A stretch of 49,214 nt of DNA from a virus. Within the stretch, counting starts at the first letter, position 1; the number at the start of each line of letters is the position of its first letter. This document shows, piece by piece, positions 35,783 through 45,312 of this stretch. A model generated the notes under the pieces. It had not been told where the DNA came from, made no database searches, and saw nothing but the letters and a program-made list of their open reading frames with translations. The DNA lies in IMG/VR virus record IMGVR_UViG_3300046787_000030, positions 1 to 49,214 of that record. One strand, given 5' to 3'. Both the position numbers and the translations under genes were made by a program.

Positions 35783-36320
35783 GTTTGTTTCAATTGATGC
35801 AAACAGTACCAGCATTGCATTTGCCGTATGGTCAGATGACAATCTAACTAGTTATGGAAAGATCTCGTGGGCTGGTAAAACAAACTATGAGAAGGTTCAG
35901 CAAGCATCTAAGGTAGTGCGTGACTTCTTTAATTACTACGGTGACATGGAGACAGTTGTTATTGAGCACACCGTATTTATGAATAGTCCTAAGACTGCAG
36001 CTGATCTAGCATTGGTACAGGGTGCTATCTTAGGAGCCATGTCAATTTCTGGGGTAAAGACAATCAAGTCTACTAACCCTATAGCATGGCAAACATTCAT
36101 AAAGAACGGTAGGCTGACCACACCAGAGAAGCAGGTTATTCGTAATGAGAACCCTGGTAAGTCTGATGCCTGGTATAAAAACAAAGAGCGAGAGTTCCGC
36201 AAGCTAAGAACTATTAAGTTTATTAATGATAGATACAAGAAGAGCGTATCCGATAACGATGTGGCAGATGCCATAGGCATAGGACACTATGCAATCTTTA
36301 ATTGGGATAAGCTTGGTTGA
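35766..36320 (+). CDS. RuvC-like Holliday junction resolvase
   Basis: A 184-residue RNase H-fold nuclease. Catalytic acidic residues fit RuvC: D11 (FVSIDANSTSIAFAV), E67 (VVIEHTVFM), and D165/D168 (DNDVADAIGIGHYA). It would cut four-way junctions before packaging. Size and order match actinophage RuvC-like genes. Starts inside the previous gene and ends 11 nt before a small HTH gene. Confidence 0.85.
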   Translation: MEKTSKFVSIDANSTSIAFAVWSDDNLTSYGKISWAGKTNYEKVQQASKVVRDFFNYYGDMETVVIEHTVFMNSPKTAADLALVQGAILGAMSISGVKTIKSTNPIAWQTFIKNGRLTTPEKQVIRNENPGKSDAWYKNKEREFRKLRTIKFINDRYKKSVSDNDVADAIGIGHYAIFNWDKLG

Positions 36321-36331
36321 CAAGGAGTGCA

Positions 36332-36487
36332 ATGGCTGCTAAACTGTATACGAATGAGGCTTGGCTTCGCAAGAGGTTTCATCTGGACCGCAAGACTCCA
36401 GAAGAAATTGCAAAAGAATGTGGTACAAGCGTAGAGACTATCTATGTCTATTTGGCAAAATTTGGATTGAGAAAGAGTAAGAGATGA
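36332..36487 (+). CDS. Short helix-turn-helix protein
   Basis: A 51-residue protein with AAGGAG before the ATG. WLRKRFHLDRKTPEEIAKEC then GTSVETIYVYLAKFGLRK is a minimal helix-turn-helix (EEIAKECGTSVETIYVYL is the recognisable core). It resembles the DNA-binding part of recombination-directionality factors or terminase-small-type HTHs. The stop overlaps the next start (ATGA). DNA target unknown. Confidence 0.7.
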   Translation: MAAKLYTNEAWLRKRFHLDRKTPEEIAKECGTSVETIYVYLAKFGLRKSKR

Positions 36488-36771
36488 GTAATAGAAGGCT
36501 TGAAGAGGCACTAGTCGCCCAGGAGCAACAGGACATCCTACGTGGACTCCACGAGAAGGGTGCCGATATGGTTAATCATCCTAGGCACTACACATCTGAT
36601 CCATCTGGTGTAGAGGCAATTGAGATTACTCGTCACCGTAACTTCAATATTGGTAATGCTATTAAGTATCTATGGCGTGCAGGTCTTAAGGACGAGAAGA
36701 AGACAGTGGAAGACCTCAAGAAGGCAATCTTTTATATTAGTGATGAAATCAACCGTTTGGAGAACATGTAA
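36484..36771 (+). CDS. DUF3310 protein
   Basis: A 95-residue protein. VNHPRHYTSDPSGVEAIEIT, then NAIKYLWRAGLKDEKKTVED, is the signature of DUF3310, a family associated with nucleotide metabolism in many phages. It overlaps the HTH gene by 4 nt and the next gene by 1 nt. Biochemical role not known. Confidence 0.85.
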   Translation: MSNRRLEEALVAQEQQDILRGLHEKGADMVNHPRHYTSDPSGVEAIEITRHRNFNIGNAIKYLWRAGLKDEKKTVEDLKKAIFYISDEINRLENM

Positions 36772-37091
36772 TGGCAAGGCCTAAGAAGTTTGTGCTTCCA
36801 GAGATTGCTCAGAAGTATCAGCGAGAAGACTCCGTAACACTCGAAGACGGTAACGTTATTGAGCGTGGAGACATGTTTAAGATTAAGGGCAAGAATAGTT
36901 TTGGTATTGGTGAGTGGGGCATGACTTTTAAGTTTGACCATCTAGTTACTAATACAGAGAATGGCAAGATCTATGTAGAGTGCTTTGAGATGTACCGTGG
37001 CAAGGCTGGGGTAATGAGAGCATTCAACGTAGACCGTATCAAGCGTATTCCAAAGAAGAGGAGCAAGCGTGTCAGAACCACAGCTAGTTGA
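36771..37091 (+). CDS. Conserved hypothetical protein
   Basis: A 106-residue protein, beta-rich (GDMFKIKGKNSFGIGEWGMT; KIYVECFEMYRGKAGVMRAF) with a very basic C-terminus (KRIPKKRSKRVRTT). It resembles small SH3-like phage proteins located before terminase genes. The last 23 nt overlap the terminase-small-type gene. No known function. Confidence 0.6.
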   Translation: MARPKKFVLPEIAQKYQREDSVTLEDGNVIERGDMFKIKGKNSFGIGEWGMTFKFDHLVTNTENGKIYVECFEMYRGKAGVMRAFNVDRIKRIPKKRSKRVRTTAS

Positions 37092-37599
37092 GCATTTAGA
37101 TCAGGTAAACAAGGTAGTATCAAAGTACCTTGAAGGCAACAATGAGACTGCTATTTCTAAGCAGCTCAACCTTCCACGTCAAAAGGTAGTAGCCTATCTT
37201 GATGAATGGAAGCAGATGGCTTCTAACAATGCTGCTATTCGTGAGCGTGCACGTGAGGCACTTGTTGCTGCAGACACTCACTATAACAAACTAATTGGTC
37301 AAGCATACGATGTGATTGATGAAGCAACTACAACGGCAAACCTGACAGCCAAGACTACAGCTATCAAGCTTGTTCTTGACATTGAGACTCGTCGCATTGA
37401 TATGCTGCAGAAGGCAGGACTTCTTGAGAACAAGGAGCTTGCGGAAGAAATGATTGAGATTGAAAACCGTCAACAGGTTCTTGTTGGTATCCTAAAGGAC
37501 ATCGCATCAGAGCACCCAGAGGTTAGAGATAAGATCATGCGTAGACTGTCTGCTGTGTCCAAGGACCAGGAAGTTATTACGGTAGTACACGATGTTTGA
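37069..37599 (+). CDS. Putative terminase small subunit
   Basis: A 176-residue protein with GTG start, directly before the large terminase and overlapping it by 8 nt. Residues ~20-50 (NNETAISKQLNLPRQKVVAY) form an HTH-like DNA-binding segment; the rest is a long helical region ending EVITVVHDV. This is the TerS plan: DNA recognition plus oligomerisation. It selects packaging sites. The identification depends on context. Confidence 0.7.
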   Translation: MSEPQLVEHLDQVNKVVSKYLEGNNETAISKQLNLPRQKVVAYLDEWKQMASNNAAIRERAREALVAADTHYNKLIGQAYDVIDEATTTANLTAKTTAIKLVLDIETRRIDMLQKAGLLENKELAEEMIEIENRQQVLVGILKDIASEHPEVRDKIMRRLSAVSKDQEVITVVHDV

Positions 37600-39376
37600 T
37601 GACTTTTTAGATGCTCTGCAAGATAGTCCATTTGCAGAGATTCCAGTAGACGTAAAGACATTCGTTGAGGGGCTAGACTATCTAGGCCAGCCAAACCTGT
37701 CTGAGATTCAGTACGATATCGTTCAGGCTATGAGTCAGATCTATAAGCTAGAAGACCTACAGAACATCATGGGTACTGCTGAGGGTACTGCCTACTATAA
37801 GAAGTACACAAAGAATGAACTGATTCTGCAGCTTGGCAAGGGTAGCGGTAAGGACTTCGTATCTACCGTAGCCTGTGCATATGTAGTGTACAAACTTCTA
37901 TGTCTTAAAGATCCAGCTCGCTACTACGGTAAGCCATCTGGCGATGCTATCGATATTATTAACGTGGCTATTAACGCACAGCAGGCTAAGAACGTGTTCT
38001 TCAAGGGATTCAAGACTAAGATTGAAAAGTCTCCATGGTTTGCTGGAAAGTTCTATGCTAAGGCAGACTCGATTGAGTTTGATCATGCTATCACTGTTTA
38101 CTCTGGTCACTCTGAACGAGAATCTCACGAGGGTCTGAACCTCCTCATGGCGGTTCTTGACGAGATCTCTGGTTTTGCTACTGAGGTTGGAACTGGTAAT
38201 GAGCAGGGCAAGACTGCTGATAACATCTACAAGGCATTCCGTGCATCTGTAGACTCACGTTTCCCAGACCTAGGCAAGGTTGCACTGCTATCATTCCCAC
38301 GTTTCCCTGGAGACTTTATTTCTCAGCGGTATGACGATGTTATCCTCGACAAGGAAGTAATCACAAAGACTCATAAGTTTATTATGAATCCAGATCTTCC
38401 AGAAGACATGGAGGGCAATAGCCTAGAGATTACTTGGGATGAAGACACTATCATCTCATACAAGTATCCAGGTATGTTTGCCATTAAACGTCCTACGTGG
38501 GTAGTAAACCCTACCCGTAGTGTGGATGACTTCAAGCTTGCATTCTATACAGACCTAGGTGATGCTATGCAGCGTTTTGCCTGTATCCCTACGTATATGT
38601 CCGATGCATTCTTTAAGCAGCGTGACAAGATCCAGGACTGCATGTCTATTAGAAATCCTCTAGATAGCAACAGACGTTTTGATGAAACATTTAAGCCAGA
38701 CCCGACAAAGAAATACTTCGTCCATGCCGACCTTGCACAACTTCACGATAAGTGTGCGGTAGCAATTGCTCACGTAGAAAAGTGGGTAGACATTCAAGTC
38801 ATTAAGGATTACAATCAGGTAGCACCAATCGTTGTAGTAGATGCTGTAGCGTGGTGGGAGCCAAAGGTGGAAGGTCCAGTTAACCTATCTGAGGTTAAGC
38901 AGTGGATTCAAAACCTACGTCGTCTAGGCTTTGATATTGGAATGGTTAGCTTTGACCGCTGGCAGTCGTTTGATATCCAGAATGAGCTTAAGCAGGTTGG
39001 TATGCGTACTGAGACTGTTTCTGTTGCCAAGAAGCACTATGAAGACATGGCCATGCTTGTTTATGAAGAGCGACTTGTCATGCCTGCCATTGATCTTCTG
39101 TTTGAAGAGCTTACAGAACTTAAGATTGTTAAGCAAACACGAGTAGACCACCCACGTAAAAAGTCTAAGGACCTTGCGGATGCTGTGTGTGGAGCTATCT
39201 TTGGTGCTATCTCTCACACTCCAAAAGATAACTTTGGTGAGGTTGAGATCCATACATTCCGTGACAGACCAAAGAATCAAGAGCTTGCGTTAGACAGCAA
39301 CAACGTGATACAATTAAGACCCAAAGAGATTCCAAATGATGTTCGAGACTATCTCGACAGCTTTAAAATGATTTAG
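37592..39376 (+). CDS. terL: Terminase large subunit
   Basis: A 594-residue packaging ATPase and nuclease. Walker A at residues 82-88 is GKGSGKD, with Asp where Thr/Ser is usual, a form seen in actinophage terminases. Walker B is LLMAVLDE (D190, E191). The C-terminal RNase H-like nuclease has FVHADLA and the SFDRWQS motif, with DLADAVCGAIFGA near the end. It translocates DNA into the prohead and cuts concatemers. It is placed with recombination and ribonucleotide reductase genes, away from the capsid block at the window start. Confidence 0.95.
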   Translation: MFDDFLDALQDSPFAEIPVDVKTFVEGLDYLGQPNLSEIQYDIVQAMSQIYKLEDLQNIMGTAEGTAYYKKYTKNELILQLGKGSGKDFVSTVACAYVVYKLLCLKDPARYYGKPSGDAIDIINVAINAQQAKNVFFKGFKTKIEKSPWFAGKFYAKADSIEFDHAITVYSGHSERESHEGLNLLMAVLDEISGFATEVGTGNEQGKTADNIYKAFRASVDSRFPDLGKVALLSFPRFPGDFISQRYDDVILDKEVITKTHKFIMNPDLPEDMEGNSLEITWDEDTIISYKYPGMFAIKRPTWVVNPTRSVDDFKLAFYTDLGDAMQRFACIPTYMSDAFFKQRDKIQDCMSIRNPLDSNRRFDETFKPDPTKKYFVHADLAQLHDKCAVAIAHVEKWVDIQVIKDYNQVAPIVVVDAVAWWEPKVEGPVNLSEVKQWIQNLRRLGFDIGMVSFDRWQSFDIQNELKQVGMRTETVSVAKKHYEDMAMLVYEERLVMPAIDLLFEELTELKIVKQTRVDHPRKKSKDLADAVCGAIFGAISHTPKDNFGEVEIHTFRDRPKNQELALDSNNVIQLRPKEIPNDVRDYLDSFKMI

Positions 39377-39390
39377 AACGGGTGGTATGA

Positions 39391-39769
39391 TTGTCTCTAG
39401 ACATCGTTTACTATTCAAACCGTTCTGGCAATACAAAACGTTTTGTGGAAAAACTTGGGTATGAGAATATCTTTAGTGTCTCACAACTCCCCTTAGCAAG
39501 CAAAGAGTATGTTCTCTTTGTACCCACTTATGGTGGTGGCAACGGGGAGTATTCCATCCCTAGACCAGTAGCAAAGTTCCTAAATGTTAAATCAAATAGA
39601 GACTTGCTGCGTGGCATTGTAGGGTTTGGCAATACAAATTTTGGTGATCATTACTGTAAGGCAGCTTACATGATTGCTCATAAAACAGGTGCACCACTCC
39701 TGGCAAAGGTGGAACTTCTGGGGACTCCAGAAGACGTTGAACTAGTAAAACAAAGAATGAGGGAACTTA

Positions 39770-39792
<23 letters not shown>
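39391..39792 (+). CDS. nrdI: NrdI flavodoxin-like protein
   Basis: A 133-residue flavoprotein that activates the Mn cofactor of class Ib ribonucleotide reductase. FMN-binding landmarks: [17 protein letters not shown] near the start, [16 protein letters not shown], and [15 protein letters not shown]. The start is TTG with only a weak upstream site, so coupling to transcription from terL is likely. It overlaps nrdE by 23 nt. Confidence 0.92.
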
Positions 39793-42850
<3,058 letters not shown>

Positions 42851-42851
<1 letters not shown>

Positions 42852-43012
42852 TGGAATTTAATGAGTGGATGCAACTAGGCATCGATAGTGGGTGGATTAC
42901 TGAACCGTTTTGCAATACGCATGACGGTGATCCATATATGACTGATGAAGAGATGCAAGAGTGGGAAGACGGTGGCGATCCATGCCAGCCTGTCTTTAAG
43001 ATTATCCAGTGA
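42851..43012 (+). CDS. Short acidic conserved protein
   Basis: A 53-residue acidic protein sharing its first base with the nrdF stop. WITEPFCNTHDGDPYMTDEE, then GGDPCQPVFKIIQ, is a pattern I recall from small actinophage proteins near nucleotide or regulatory genes: C..HD with a second Cys in DPC. It may bind a metal. Function unknown. It overlaps the next gene by 4 nt. Confidence 0.7.
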
Positions 43013-43728
43013 AGATAGTATTTACACCATCTAGCACAGTAGCAGAAAAATATTTTGAGCCACCTCAGAGTGCAGCTAAGTATGTACCTGAGTGGTTTAA
43101 GAATATTCCGTTGCACATGGATGGTGAAAAAGAATATGGAATGACTGCCAATGGGAAAGGCCCTAGCAATTTAACGCTTAAGGGCTGCTCCCCATTCCTC
43201 GACTCACTAACTACGGGGTATATTATTACCACCCAGTTTGACGTTGAGGTTAGGAAGCAACCTGATGGAAACCTATCCTTTAACTGGGCTGCCGATGCTC
43301 CTGGTTATTTAAGTATTCAATCACCAGATCAGGCAGTTGGACTACCTATACCGATGGGGTCATTTCCAGGGGCATTCAAATGGAATCCTCAATGGCAGAT
43401 TAAAACACCTAAGGGTTATAGCACTATGTTTACACACCCATTGAATAGGGAAGAGCTGCCATTTAGAACCATGTCTGGAGTAGTCGATACAGATGACTAT
43501 ACCCTACCAGTTCAGTTTCCATTCCGTATGCAGGAGTTTGATTCTGATATATTTATCATTCCAAAAGGCACACCCCTGGTACAGGTGTTCCCATTTAAGC
43601 GTGACGACTGGACAAGCAGCATTGGAAAGTTTTCTAAAGAAGATGTTGACAAGCAAAGCTTTACCCTGTATTCTAGAATCATAAGATCTTACAAAACACA
43701 GTTCTGGAAGAAAAAATCTTATAAATAG
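43009..43728 (+). CDS. Double-beta-sandwich-like conserved phage protein
   Basis: A 239-residue protein starting GTG in a GTGA overlap. GCSPFLDSLTTGYIITTQFD; WQIKTPKGYSTMFTHPLNR; GVVDTDDYTLPVQFPFRM; and a KGTPLVQVFPFKRDDW motif form a recognisable conserved family also seen in cyanophages. It looks like a cupin or jelly-roll fold and is usually annotated only as a conserved phage protein. Its position at the end of the reductase operon suggests a metabolic or host-takeover role, unproven. Transcription likely ends before the strong promoter at 43730. Confidence 0.7.
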   Translation: MKIVFTPSSTVAEKYFEPPQSAAKYVPEWFKNIPLHMDGEKEYGMTANGKGPSNLTLKGCSPFLDSLTTGYIITTQFDVEVRKQPDGNLSFNWAADAPGYLSIQSPDQAVGLPIPMGSFPGAFKWNPQWQIKTPKGYSTMFTHPLNREELPFRTMSGVVDTDDYTLPVQFPFRMQEFDSDIFIIPKGTPLVQVFPFKRDDWTSSIGKFSKEDVDKQSFTLYSRIIRSYKTQFWKKKSYK

Positions 43729-43729
43729 C

Positions 43730-43759
43730 TTGACAAACAGTTTCGACTGTGAGTATAAT
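43730..43759 (+). promoter_or_regulatory. Near-consensus sigma-70 promoter of the tRNA cluster
   Basis: TTGACA (43730-43735), an 18-nt spacer, TATAAT (43754-43759). This is the best -35/-10 pair in the window. Predicted +1 is 43766, 99 nt before the first tRNA. It fits host-type transcription of a stable RNA operon. Confidence 0.9.
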
Positions 43760-43765
43760 AGAATA

Positions 43766-43864
43766 GAAGACCTCGGGATCGCTACAATGACTTTCTAGAT
43801 AAGTCGTAGTCTTTCGAGTGGGAGGCATCCCTCACGAGCTAGGCGTGGTTATCTCCTAGCACAA
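43766..43864 (+). ncRNA. Structured leader of the tRNA operon
   Basis: A 99-nt segment between the promoter +1 and the first tRNA. Helices by eye: CTAC plus GACTT (43782-43793) with AAGTC plus GTAG (43801-43809), a 3-nt bulge; a closing helix CTCG/GGAT (43772-43779) with ATCC and CGAG (43827-43838), plus an alternative GGGA/TCCC hairpin that competes for the same bases; and GCTAGG (43838-43843) with CCTAGC (43855-43860). No ORF or tRNA fits. It could be a processing leader, a riboswitch-like switch or a small RNA. Confidence 0.5.
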
Positions 43865-43937
43865 TGGGATATAGCTCAGCTGGCAGAGCGTTCGACTGTT
43901 AATCGAAATGTCCCTGGTTCGAACCCAGGTATCCCAG
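43865..43937 (+). tRNA. tRNA-Asn(GTT)
   Basis: Full cloverleaf: acceptor TGGGATA/TATCCCA, D-stem GCTC/GAGC, anticodon stem TTCGA/TCGAA around the loop CTGTTAA (anticodon GTT), T-loop TTCGAAC. The first pair is U1-A72, unusual for tRNA-Asn. No encoded CCA. It reads AAC, a very common codon in this phage. Confidence 0.95.
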
Positions 43938-43951
43938 CTCATAACTAAACA
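43936..43951 (+). repeat. 16-nt direct repeat in a tRNA spacer (copy 1)
   Basis: AGCTCATAACTAAACA overlaps the 3' end of tRNA-Asn and runs into the spacer. An identical copy follows tRNA-Gln at 44674-44689, and a related form (AGCTGATGCAACTAAATA) follows the odd tRNA at 44588. Repeated spacers suggest the array grew by duplication or recombination. Confidence 0.75.
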
Positions 43952-43965
43952 GCGTTTATACACAT

Positions 43966-44036
43966 GCGGATGTTGCATAATGGTAGTGCCTCAGATTTCC
44001 AATCTGACGGTGAGAGTTCGATTCTCTCCATCCGTT
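43966..44036 (+). tRNA. tRNA-Gly(TCC)
   Basis: Cloverleaf of 71 nt: acceptor GCGGATG/CATCCGT with a G1-U72 wobble, anticodon stem TCAGA/TCTGA around TTTCCAA (anticodon TCC), T-stem GAGAG/CTCTC with loop TTCGATT. No encoded CCA. Reads GGA. Confidence 0.93.
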
Positions 44037-44202
44037 CGTTACCCACAGGTCTGAACAACTTGTGGGCATACTGGTGCAACCGAAACTTCGTTGCTGCTTC
44101 CATTCGGATAGCCGTTCAGGGCGAGTCCACTAAGGGGGTAGCTAGGTTGTACAGCCATTGGGTGTTTCGCATAGGCTTAATCCTGTCCCACGAATGGCAC
44201 TT
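44037..44202 (+). ncRNA. Unassigned 166-nt spacer with hairpins
   Basis: No ORF or complete tRNA. A 9-bp hairpin CCCACAGGT (44042-44050) with ACTTGTGGG (44058-44066) has a 7-nt CTGAACA loop. Further potential helices: GCAAC/GTTGC around 44075-44093, and CCATT plus GTG with CAC plus AATGG near 44157-44197. The density of pairing suggests a transcribed structured RNA, but the sequence matches no family I know. Confidence 0.4.
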
Positions 44203-44276
44203 GGCCCTATAGCTCAGTTGGTTAGAGCGTCTGCCTGTCACGTAGAAGGTCGCCAGTTCAAGTCTGGTTAGGGTCG
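44203..44276 (+). tRNA. tRNA-Asp(GTC)
   Basis: Acceptor GGCCCTA/TAGGGTC (one G-U), D-stem GCTC/GAGC, anticodon stem TCTGC/GTAGA around CTGTCAC (anticodon GTC), T-stem GCCAG/CTGGT with loop TTCAAGT. 74 nt, no encoded CCA. Reads GAC. Confidence 0.93.
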
Positions 44277-44281
44277 CAATT

Positions 44282-44413
44282 GGAATAAGTTTGATCAGAG
44301 TTCTTATTTCGATTATGGTGTAAACTGATCTAAGGGTTAGACACGAGGGTTCCCCACGAATGAAATCAAATTAAACTCTCGTCCATCCACCTCCTAGTTT
44401 CGGCTAGGGGGTG
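44282..44413 (+). ncRNA. Candidate structured RNA: possible pseudoknot plus two hairpins
   Basis: Between tRNA-Asp and tRNA-Thr. Stem 1: GGAATAAG (44282-44289) with CTTATTTC (44303-44310). Its loop contains GATCAG (44293-44298), which can pair with CTGATC (44335-44340), an H-type pseudoknot. A 9-bp stem ACGAGGGTT (44343-44351) with AACTCTCGT (44374-44382) follows, then a 10-bp stem CACCTCCTAG (44388-44397) with CTAGGGGGTG (44404-44413), loop TTTCGG. No ORF. The last stem contains CACCTCC, similar to the anti-Shine-Dalgarno end of 16S rRNA. Function unknown. Confidence 0.5.
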
Positions 44414-44417
44414 AGTT

Positions 44418-44489
44418 GCCCCTATAGCTCAACGGTAGAGCACCTGTCTTGTAAACAGGAGGTTGTGATCTCGGAATTCACTGGGGGCC
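44418..44489 (+). tRNA. tRNA-Thr(TGT) with an aberrant T-arm
   Basis: Acceptor GCCCCTA/TGGGGGC, D-stem GCTC/GAGC, anticodon stem CCTGT/ACAGG around CTTGTAA (anticodon TGT). The T-arm is degenerate: stem GTGAT against TTCAC has one mismatch and the loop reads CTCGGAA rather than TTCxAxY. Discriminator would be C. Identity by anticodon; stability or function is less sure. Confidence 0.8.
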
Positions 44490-44517
44490 CGAGGCTAGTA
44501 GTTTTCTACAACGCCTT

Positions 44518-44589
44518 TCCCCTGTAGTTCATAACGGCTAGAACACCACAGGCATGTGGAGGTTGGTGGTTCAAATCCATCCTGGGGAG
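44518..44589 (+). tRNA. tRNA-like gene with a shortened anticodon loop
   Basis: Acceptor TCCCCTG/CTGGGGA (one T-T mismatch), D-stem GTTC/GAAC, T-arm GGTGG-TTCAAAT-CCATC: a clear tRNA body of 72 nt. Between D-stem and variable loop, CCACA pairs with TGTGG leaving only GGCA, a 4-nt loop instead of 7 (or CCAC/GTGG with a 6-nt loop). Compared with normal tRNAs about three bases are missing. Possible readings His(GTG), Cys(GCA) or Met(CAT) cannot be decided. It may be a tRNA remnant or a tRNA-like RNA. Confidence 0.65.
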
Positions 44590-44604
44590 CTGATGCAACT
44601 AAAT

Positions 44605-44674
44605 ATCCCATGGTGTAATTGGCAGCACAACAGACTCTGAATCTGTTAGTTTTGGTTCGAGTCCAGATGGGATA
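44605..44674 (+). tRNA. tRNA-Gln(CTG)
   Basis: Acceptor ATCCCAT/ATGGGAT, anticodon stem ACAGA/TCTGT around CTCTGAA (anticodon CTG), T-arm TTTGG-TTCGAGT-CCAGA. 70 nt, no encoded CCA. The D-arm (GTGT/GCAC with one G-U pair) is compact. Reads CAG. Confidence 0.9.
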
Positions 44675-44689
44675 GCTCATAACTAAACA
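44674..44689 (+). repeat. 16-nt direct repeat in a tRNA spacer (copy 2)
   Basis: AGCTCATAACTAAACA, identical to 43936-43951, lies at the 3' end of tRNA-Gln and immediately precedes tRNA-Tyr. Confidence 0.75.
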
Positions 44690-44690
44690 A

Positions 44691-44771
44691 GGTAGGTTAT
44701 CCAAGCGGCTAAAGGATGGCGACTGTAAATCGTCCACGAGAGTTTCGTGAGTTCGAATCTCACACCTACCA
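44691..44771 (+). tRNA. tRNA-Tyr(GTA)
   Basis: A type II tRNA of 81 nt: acceptor GGTAGGT/ACCTACC, D-arm TCC/GGA, anticodon stem GGCGA/TCGTC around CTGTAAA (anticodon GTA), long variable arm CACGA/TCGTG, T-loop TTCGAAT. No encoded CCA. One nucleotide separates it from the next tRNA. Confidence 0.95.
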
Positions 44772-44772
44772 C

Positions 44773-44844
44773 GCCCCCATCGTTTAATGGTTAGGACGCC
44801 AGGTTTTCATCCTGGTAATAGGAGTTCGATTCTCCTTGGGGGTA
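44773..44844 (+). tRNA. tRNA-Glu(TTC)
   Basis: Acceptor GCCCCCA/TGGGGGT (G-U at the end), anticodon stem CCAGG/CCTGG around TTTTCAT (anticodon TTC), T-stem AGGAG/CTCCT with loop TTCGATT. 72 nt. It is the last tRNA; AAGGAGG follows 5 nt later for the next gene. Confidence 0.94.
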
Positions 44845-44860
44845 CAGATAAGGAGGCAAC

Positions 44861-45037
44861 ATGCCAATCTATGAGTATAAATGTAAGTCTTGTGATACTA
44901 AGACAAACATTAATAAGTCCGTGTCTGATCTTGATAAAGAAGAGACATGTGAGACTTGCAATTCTACATTAAACAGGGTATACTCTAGTATAGGAGTTAC
45001 CTTCAACGGTAGCGGTTTTTATTCAACTGACAAATAG
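44861..45037 (+). CDS. FmdB-family zinc-ribbon protein
   Basis: A 58-residue protein with MPIYEYKCKSCDTKTNINKS at the start, C8/C11 and C30/C33 making a zinc ribbon, and the typical GVTFNGSGFYSTDK C-terminus. The FmdB family is annotated as putative regulatory; its exact role is unclear. AAGGAGG precedes the ATG. It sits directly after the tRNAs and is probably read from the tRNA promoter. Confidence 0.88.
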   Translation: MPIYEYKCKSCDTKTNINKSVSDLDKEETCETCNSTLNRVYSSIGVTFNGSGFYSTDK

Positions 45038-45048
45038 GAGGCAACGCC

Positions 45049-45303
45049 TTGACAGCTGTAGCAGAAGTTCCAGTAGAAGTAGAAAAGAAAGAGCGTGTTC
45101 TAACGCTCAATGATCGATGCGATGCTGGGCACTGTGGTGCAGCAGCCTTGGTAAAGGTTTCTGGTGTATCTGGAGAACTCCTATTCTGTGGACACCACTA
45201 CAATAAATTTGAAATGTCAGATAATATGGTTAAGTTTGCATTTGATATCATCGATGAACGATGGTCTATGCAGGGCGAGAACCGATTAAAATCAGAAGAC
45301 TAG
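45049..45303 (+). CDS. DUF7455-like zinc protein
   Basis: An 84-residue protein with TTG start after AGGAGG. NDRCDAGHCGAAALVKV and LLFCGHHYNKFE give C24, C29, C47 and H49/H50, matching the actinobacterial and actinophage DUF7455-like zinc domain. Present in many actinobacterial genomes, so it supports an actinobacterial host. Function unknown. Confidence 0.8.
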   Translation: MTAVAEVPVEVEKKERVLTLNDRCDAGHCGAAALVKVSGVSGELLFCGHHYNKFEMSDNMVKFAFDIIDERWSMQGENRLKSED

Positions 45304-45312
45304 GTGATTTAA

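Noticed and set aside
36316-36322. TTGACA-like -35 box near the small HTH gene
   Set aside because: It spans the resolvase stop codon and no -10 is present at 16-18 nt; the gene has a normal AAGGAG.
44042-44066. Hairpin with a CTGAACA loop that looks like a Phe anticodon arm
   Set aside because: The stem is 9 bp and there is no D-arm, T-arm or acceptor around it; it overlaps the space directly after tRNA-Gly.
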